In this document: positions 59,838 through 64,000 of the stretch, piece by piece
Layout of the letters: each line of letters starts with the position of its first letter
Numbering within the stretch: position 1 is the stretch's first letter
Assembly (NCBI GenBank): GCA_031841125.1
Contig: CM063106.1
Location: 67,320,101-67,384,100 of the forward strand
Length of the DNA stretch: 64,000 bases
Source of the DNA: Acanthococcus lagerstroemiae
Taxonomy: Eukaryota > Arthropoda > Insecta > Hemiptera > Eriococcidae
Direction of reading: 5' to 3'
Notes under the pieces: model-generated
Seen by the model: the letters and a program-made list of their open reading frames with translations, nothing else
What the model was told of the DNA's origin: nothing
Database searches by the model: none
Made by a program: the position numbers and the translations under genes

Positions 59838-61311
59838 CAGAAGCGATACTTGACTTTCAGTTTGAGAGGGGAGGAGGGTGGAGAAGAAAAATTTGCCGAC
59901 AAATATTTTTTGAAAACTAAAAATTCGTCGACAAAATCGTTCTTAAATTTGAAAATTTGTTGATTTTTCAATCAAAATATTTTTTAATTGAAAAAAACAA
60001 ACGTTCTTAGAAAATGGAAGATTCAAATGAACAGTTTCAAAATTGGCCAACTGCCAAATTATTGGGGTGTTTCATCCCCCTATAGTTTCGTCCCTGCAAA
60101 TGTAGATTGGAACCTTATCCCCCAAGCTCTTTAATTTCTCGCACATGAGCATACCTTAGTCTGGGAGAGTAAGCTAGAAGGGTGTTAGGAATACTTGAGA
60201 GAAACAAACAACTTCCTCTACCCTTAAGGTAGACCTTATTTACTCTTGGTGATCTTTTTTTTTTTTTTTGAGTTTCCTCTGATTCGTATCCTAAATTGGT
60301 TCCAATAAAATAAAATAAAATAAACCTACAAAGTTTCAGGTCGATCGGATTAGGGGAAACCGTGGTTTGATTGAGGTGGATCATTAACCACGTCTGTGGA
60401 AAGTGGTGAGTTGAGATTTAGGGATATTTTGAGCAAGTATTTGGAGTAGAGGATCATTCTGCGGTAGAGTAGGGGAGGTTCGGCCATTTCCGCACAAAGA
60501 CTGACGGATGGACTAGGGCGGAGGGCTCCTGATACTATTCGAAGGGCCGAGTTTTGGATTGTATCGAGCATTTTGAGAGTTTTTGGTGGAGCTAGTCCGT
60601 AAACTTGTGCTCCAAAGTCTATCTGTGATCGGATAAGTATGGAAAAAACACATGGAGTTTTGACTTTTGTTCCAGACTAAATTTACCTCCTATAGGTATT
60701 CACCAGACCGAAACCCGTAAATTAAACAATAGAACATTTGCTATCGGATTCAGCTTGCGACATTGGAAAATAAGTCTTTTGCTTTCAACTTTTAGATTTT
60801 AATAAAATGTTCAACTTTCTCAAATTTCAGGCTCTAGGTCAAACAGAACATCTATAGTAAAAACAGAATAGTCATTGAAATTCGAAATTCAACGTTTACT
60901 GCAGACTTTCAGATTTTCGAAATATCTTCCACATTTCAGCTTTGTCTTAACCTTTTAGGCAACTTTCGATACTCAGCTTAAAACCTCCGGCTTTTGACTA
61001 GTCTCTGACAGGAGTCCAGGGTACTCCATTTTCAGAAACGAAATTCGACTTTCAGTTTGGGAATGTGGAGAAAAACATTTGCCGACAAATATTTTTTGAA
61101 AACTAAAAATTCGACAACATTTTTTTAAAATTAAAAATTTGTCGATTTTTCATCAGAATACTTTTTAATTGAAAACAAAAAAAAACAAAAAGCAAACAAA
61201 CATTTATAAAAAATGAAAAATTCAAATAAACAGTTTGAAAATTTGCCGACTGCCAAATAATTGGGGGGGGGGGTTGTTTCAACCCCCACACCCCCTATAG
61301 TTTCGCCCCTG
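59838..61311 (+). mobile_element. Composite hAT-like element, copy C
   Basis: The outer ends CAGAAGCGATACTTGAC and AGTTTCGCCCCTG have flanks TTGATGTA and CCGATGTA (6 of 8). The terminal direct units are 59838-60091 and about 61034-61311. The shared interior includes GATTGGAACCTTATCCCCCA (about 60106) and TTTCAGGCTCTAGGTCAAAC (about 60823). A Jockey-type LINE fragment sits inside at about 60350-60640. Confidence 0.85.
60350..60640 (-). pseudogene. Jockey-type LINE RT C-terminal fragment
   Basis: On the minus strand it reads IRSQIDFGAQVYGLAPPKTL, then LDTIQNSALRIVSGALRPSP, SVSLCAEMAEPPLLYRRMIL. The 'LD-IQN-(A/G)LR-(I/V)-GA-R-SP--SL-(A/V)E--EPPL-YRR' pattern is characteristic of the C-terminal region of Jockey-group reverse transcriptases. 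It is a fragment only, with neither the catalytic block nor the endonuclease. Confidence 0.8.
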
Positions 61312-61319
61312 CCGATGTA

Positions 61320-61930
61320 GTGCTCCTTTTGAGGCTGAATTAAGTTGTCGCGTTTAGTGGTATTATTTTCGTTTGAGGATGAGTTATGATGAAGACGCTG
61401 TAATTGCTGCGGCAATCATAACTGCATCCTCACAAGAAAGGAGTCAAGTGAAACCCAAAAGAAGTTTCTCCTTACGGGACTTCTTCTCAGGGTGGTGAGG
61501 ATCCCATAGGACAGGACGATCTCTCACCTCGCGTGCCAAATCCGTTAATTTGTCTTCAGTTAACTGAAATTATAAACGCCAAAAAATAACGATACACAAA
61601 GTGTTCACTTCAGGATTTAGCAAATCAAATTGAGCACATGACAATCATCTTGAAATGATAAGCTTGTCGTCCTAGGATCTAGTTCTCCCTTTTAGCTAAT
61701 GTTTTTATTTTTTGTAAAATGGCGGCATTTTGCTTCCCTTAATTCTTTGATCATTATTTTCTCATCACGTTTCCAACACCCAGTGCAGGGGTGGAACAAC
61801 GCAGTTTTGTATCTAACCTCCCGCTTTATTGTGAACCAGTTACTGGGCAAGTCGATTGGCAATGCCGAGTATGCGGCTATATAAGCATAAGACACTGAAT
61901 AAAAGTTAAAGGAAAAAAAAAAACACTTTT
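61320..61930. other. Unassigned interior of the 3.4-kb element
   Basis: No domain or repeat family was recognised. It may be original internal sequence of the surrounding TIR element. The plus-strand ORF at 61699-61884 has no motif. Confidence 0.35.
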
Positions 61931-61933
61931 TTA

Positions 61934-62181
61934 CAATTGAGGAGCCCAGTTCCAAAGCGACCTAACTGCAGAATTTTAGTTTTGAGAAAAACAAGCAAAA
62001 CAGTAAAGTAGGTAACGGATTTTTTAAGGTAGGTATCAATATGTTCAACCTTCAAGAAAAATTTGTCGTTTTTGTTTTTGCAAAGCATGCCCCCAGCGCG
62101 GTAAGAAAGCGCGTTGAAAACAAAAACTCATGAAATCATAATGTTGCAGTTAGGTCACTTTGGAAGTGGGTTCCCCAATTG
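61934..62181. mobile_element. TA-flanked MITE, copy 2
   Basis: The ends CAATTGAGGAGCCCAGTT and the complement near AAGTGGGTTCCCCAATTG are flanked by TA on both sides (61932-61933, 62182-62183). The interior AACAGTAAAGTAGGTAACGG matches the copy at 18423-18689. The element is 248 bp and non-coding. Confidence 0.82.
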
Positions 62182-62304
62182 TAAGTATTCTTTCAGTTTG
62201 CAAACTAAACTGTCCGAATGTCTCCATAGGTAATCACCCGGCCTAATTAATATGCACCCTCAGGAAACTAATATCATCTGCATTCGTCCCACGCTCCGCT
62301 TAGG

Positions 62305-62600
62305 GACGTGCCGAAGAATTTTTCCTGGGGGGGATGGGAAAGTGTGAAAGTCCCAGCTGATTCAACTCAAAATTCCCAAGTATCAAAGAAAAAAAATTAG
62401 ACTTGTCGGATTTTCCCAACTTTTCACTTTCTCAATTAAAATTCCCAAGTATCAAAGCACAATACAAAAAAAAAACCAAAAAACTTCTGACTTGTTGGAT
62501 AAATTGTTGAATCAGTGGGTGAAAGAAATATCAATTTCCCAAATTTTGCCAAAATTGCCGAAAGGAAAAATGACTGGGGGGGGGTTGACATCCTCTCGCA
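62305..62600. mobile_element. Truncated relative of the hAT-like MITE at 4581
   Basis: It starts AGGGACGTGCCGAAGAATTT and shares CCAGCTGATTCAACTCAAAA and AATTCCCAAGTATCAAAG with 4581-4700. The block AAAATTCCCAAGTATCAAAG occurs twice (about 62370 and 62440), so part is duplicated. No right terminus matching the left was found. Confidence 0.65.
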
Positions 62601-63029
62601 CCGGCTCTGACTCCACTTCCTCCCAAAACCAACTCTAGTCAAAAGTGTCGCTACGCCCTCTCTTGGCCTACTTTACGAAGGGACCTTACGATCTGTGACC
62701 GCCGGGTCCCGCTGCCCAACAGGTGACCAGCTTTCTCTGCGGACTAACCGGACCAGATAGCCCGAATTTCGCGACAATCTAAGTTGGAATTCGGCTGCAT
62801 TTCATGAAAAGTGTGTATCGGTGCTGATGTCTAGACAACACCTGATGAAAAACCTTTGATATTTCCTTAAAAAACCGCCACCTTCCGGGAAACGACGTGA
62901 AATATGAAATGTGAAAAAGATGCTCTGTGAAACGTGCCACACATACTCTACACACTTTTCACATTTTCATATTTAACGGTCATTTCATGGCGTTTCATGA
63001 TAAGTGTGTAGCCGGCAATAGAGTCATCT

Positions 63030-63757
63030 TGTGCCGCAAATGTACGAATAGTGCTCTCCCGATAAAGCAGTAGCCATGAAGAAGGGCGCGTGTCGACTTC
63101 TTCTCTCTGTTGAAGATTATCTCATGTAAATCCAATTTGTTGATGATAATAGTGGCAAAAATACTTGGCCAGAAACTATACCTATTTGGAGGGGGGGGGT
63201 GTACAGTGAAAATGCCGATAAATTACAATGTTCGCTTTGACAATGCCGACTCTCAAATATTTTAGAAACTCGAATTTTATTATTAGGTATTCAACTTTGA
63301 ATGGTGGGAATGCCATCAATGATTCAATATTTAATTATTTATTCACGTCTGGTGGCATGGTAGACTTGCCGAGTAGTTCGACCCTTCTTCAAACAGTTCA
63401 GCAGTTTTGAACCATAGACAGTTTTTTTATGAGACTGAAATGTGACCAAGGCAAGGTGATGGTAGCGCAAAGAGTCTCTGTTGTCCGAGACACAGTGTTC
63501 GAAATGACGGATTCCTCGGTCCTGGTTGAGGAACTGAATTGAAAAAAATCTCCAAAAGAGTTTATAATTTGAATATTCTGATAATCATTCAAGGACGACA
63601 TTAACGACTTTTTAAGTAACAAAAATTTTCAACGGATCGCGTCAGAGAGACTTGAAAGGGAGCGACTACAGGAAACCTTTGCTCTGTACGGGCCGTAACT
63701 GATTCTCTTTAATAAAGGAATTTTGAATTTTTGAATAATCATTCTGAATTGTAAAAA
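63030..63757. other. Unassigned
   Basis: A G-run lies at about 63190. No supported gene or repeat end. Confidence 0.4.
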
Positions 63758-63775
63758 TAAAACAAGGAGACATAC

Positions 63776-64000
63776 ATGTGCGCGAACTGTAATGGCGAAC
63801 ACACAGCAAACTACCGAGGATGCTCGGCCTACTCTGCAGTTTACGAATGTCGTTTTCCAAAGATGGTCAAAGCAGTCGATAATTATGTGAGTCCAATGCA
63901 GTCCGGGAGAACGTATCCTTCGCCTATTGGACAAAAGTGGATACTTCAAGGACCCTACCGTCTCCCTGACCAGCCATACACGGCGCACAACAATACTAAC
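63776..64000 (+). pseudogene. LINE ORF1 (gag-like) fragment with CCHC knuckle, cut by window edge
   Basis: The frame opens at an ATG (63776), five codons after a stop at 63758, and is open to the window edge for 75 codons. It begins MCANCNGEHTANYRGCSAY, the C-x2-C-x3-H-x6-C knuckle with the NYRGC signature found at the end of Jockey-type ORF1 nucleic-acid-binding proteins. The upstream gag sequence is missing, so it is 5'-truncated or spliced. Whether downstream coding continues cannot be seen. Confidence 0.7.

Larger units (their letters stand above)
59645..63019. mobile_element. 3.4-kb TIR element with perfect 8-bp TSD, multiply nested
   Basis: The ends ATGCCGGCTACACACTTATC and the complement of ATTGCCGGCTACACACTTAT are inverted. 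AGAGTCAT flanks both sides (59637-59644 and 63020-63027), a perfect 8-bp TSD. Subterminal zones on both sides repeat TGAAATGTGAAA, GTTTCAYGA and CTACACACTT words (59660-59780 and 62890-63000). Most of the length is later insertions: composite copy C (59838-61311), a TA-MITE (61934-62181) and a truncated hAT-like MITE (about 62305). What remains is short and non-coding. The terminus is not CAG-type, so the superfamily is uncertain. Confidence 0.82.

Noticed and set aside
63629..63988. 119-codon minus-strand ORF at the window end
   Set aside because: It is the opposite strand of a recognisable LINE ORF1 zinc-knuckle frame.

Overview
This is a eukaryotic nuclear window, almost certainly from an insect. 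It holds one recognisable host gene embedded in about 60 kb of AT-rich, transposon-dense DNA. The evidence for a eukaryote is a zinc-finger exon ending in a consensus splice donor, the lack of long ORFs, many terminal-inverted-repeat (TIR) elements with target-site duplications (TSDs), and several LINE clades. The style of the Mutator-like transposase and LINE endonuclease remnants weakly suggests a hemipteran or a relative; the order cannot be fixed from sequence alone.

The host gene is a drumstick (drm) orthologue on the + strand. Drm is the small two-zinc-finger member of the odd-skipped family. Exon 1 (ATG at 1696, donor after 1910) stops inside the second zinc finger. A candidate terminal exon at 12877-12931 follows a strong polypyrimidine tract, is in the correct phase, and supplies the missing histidine. 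The predicted protein has 89 residues and the intron is about 11 kb. The intron carries two large foldback structures, several hAT-like MITEs with 8-bp TSDs, and a degenerate short-period minisatellite.

Downstream of drm the layout is: a 2.07-kb hAT-like element with two nested inverted-repeat elements (14.7-16.7 kb); a TA-flanked MITE (18.4 kb); a tRNA-derived SINE (19.2 kb); a decayed minus-strand LINE interrupted by about 2.2 kb that includes another LINE fragment (19.7-24.0 kb); the first of three copies of a composite element with direct terminal repeats (27.6-29.7 kb); mostly unassigned DNA with a near-perfect hairpin (30-40 kb); and a nested stack at 40.2-43.4 kb. In that stack a truncated RTE-like LINE holds a miniature LTR element, itself holding an 876-bp TIR element, and also holds a Mutator-like element.

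From 45 to 64 kb lie a second minisatellite block, composite copy B (inverted), LINE ends, a 1.83-kb direct duplication (51.2 and 54.9 kb), a GATGCG-rich inverted satellite, a GC-rich minisatellite, and a 3.4-kb TIR element with a perfect 8-bp TSD that encloses composite copy C and another MITE. The window ends inside a LINE ORF1 (CCHC knuckle) fragment.

No transposase or reverse transcriptase in the window looks intact. Several moderately GC-rich, repeat-poor stretches (1-1.7, 24.8-25.9, 37.4-40.0, 43.6-45.1, 57.9-59.6 kb) hold no gene I can support. They are the best places to look for regulatory DNA or exons of neighbouring odd-family genes.
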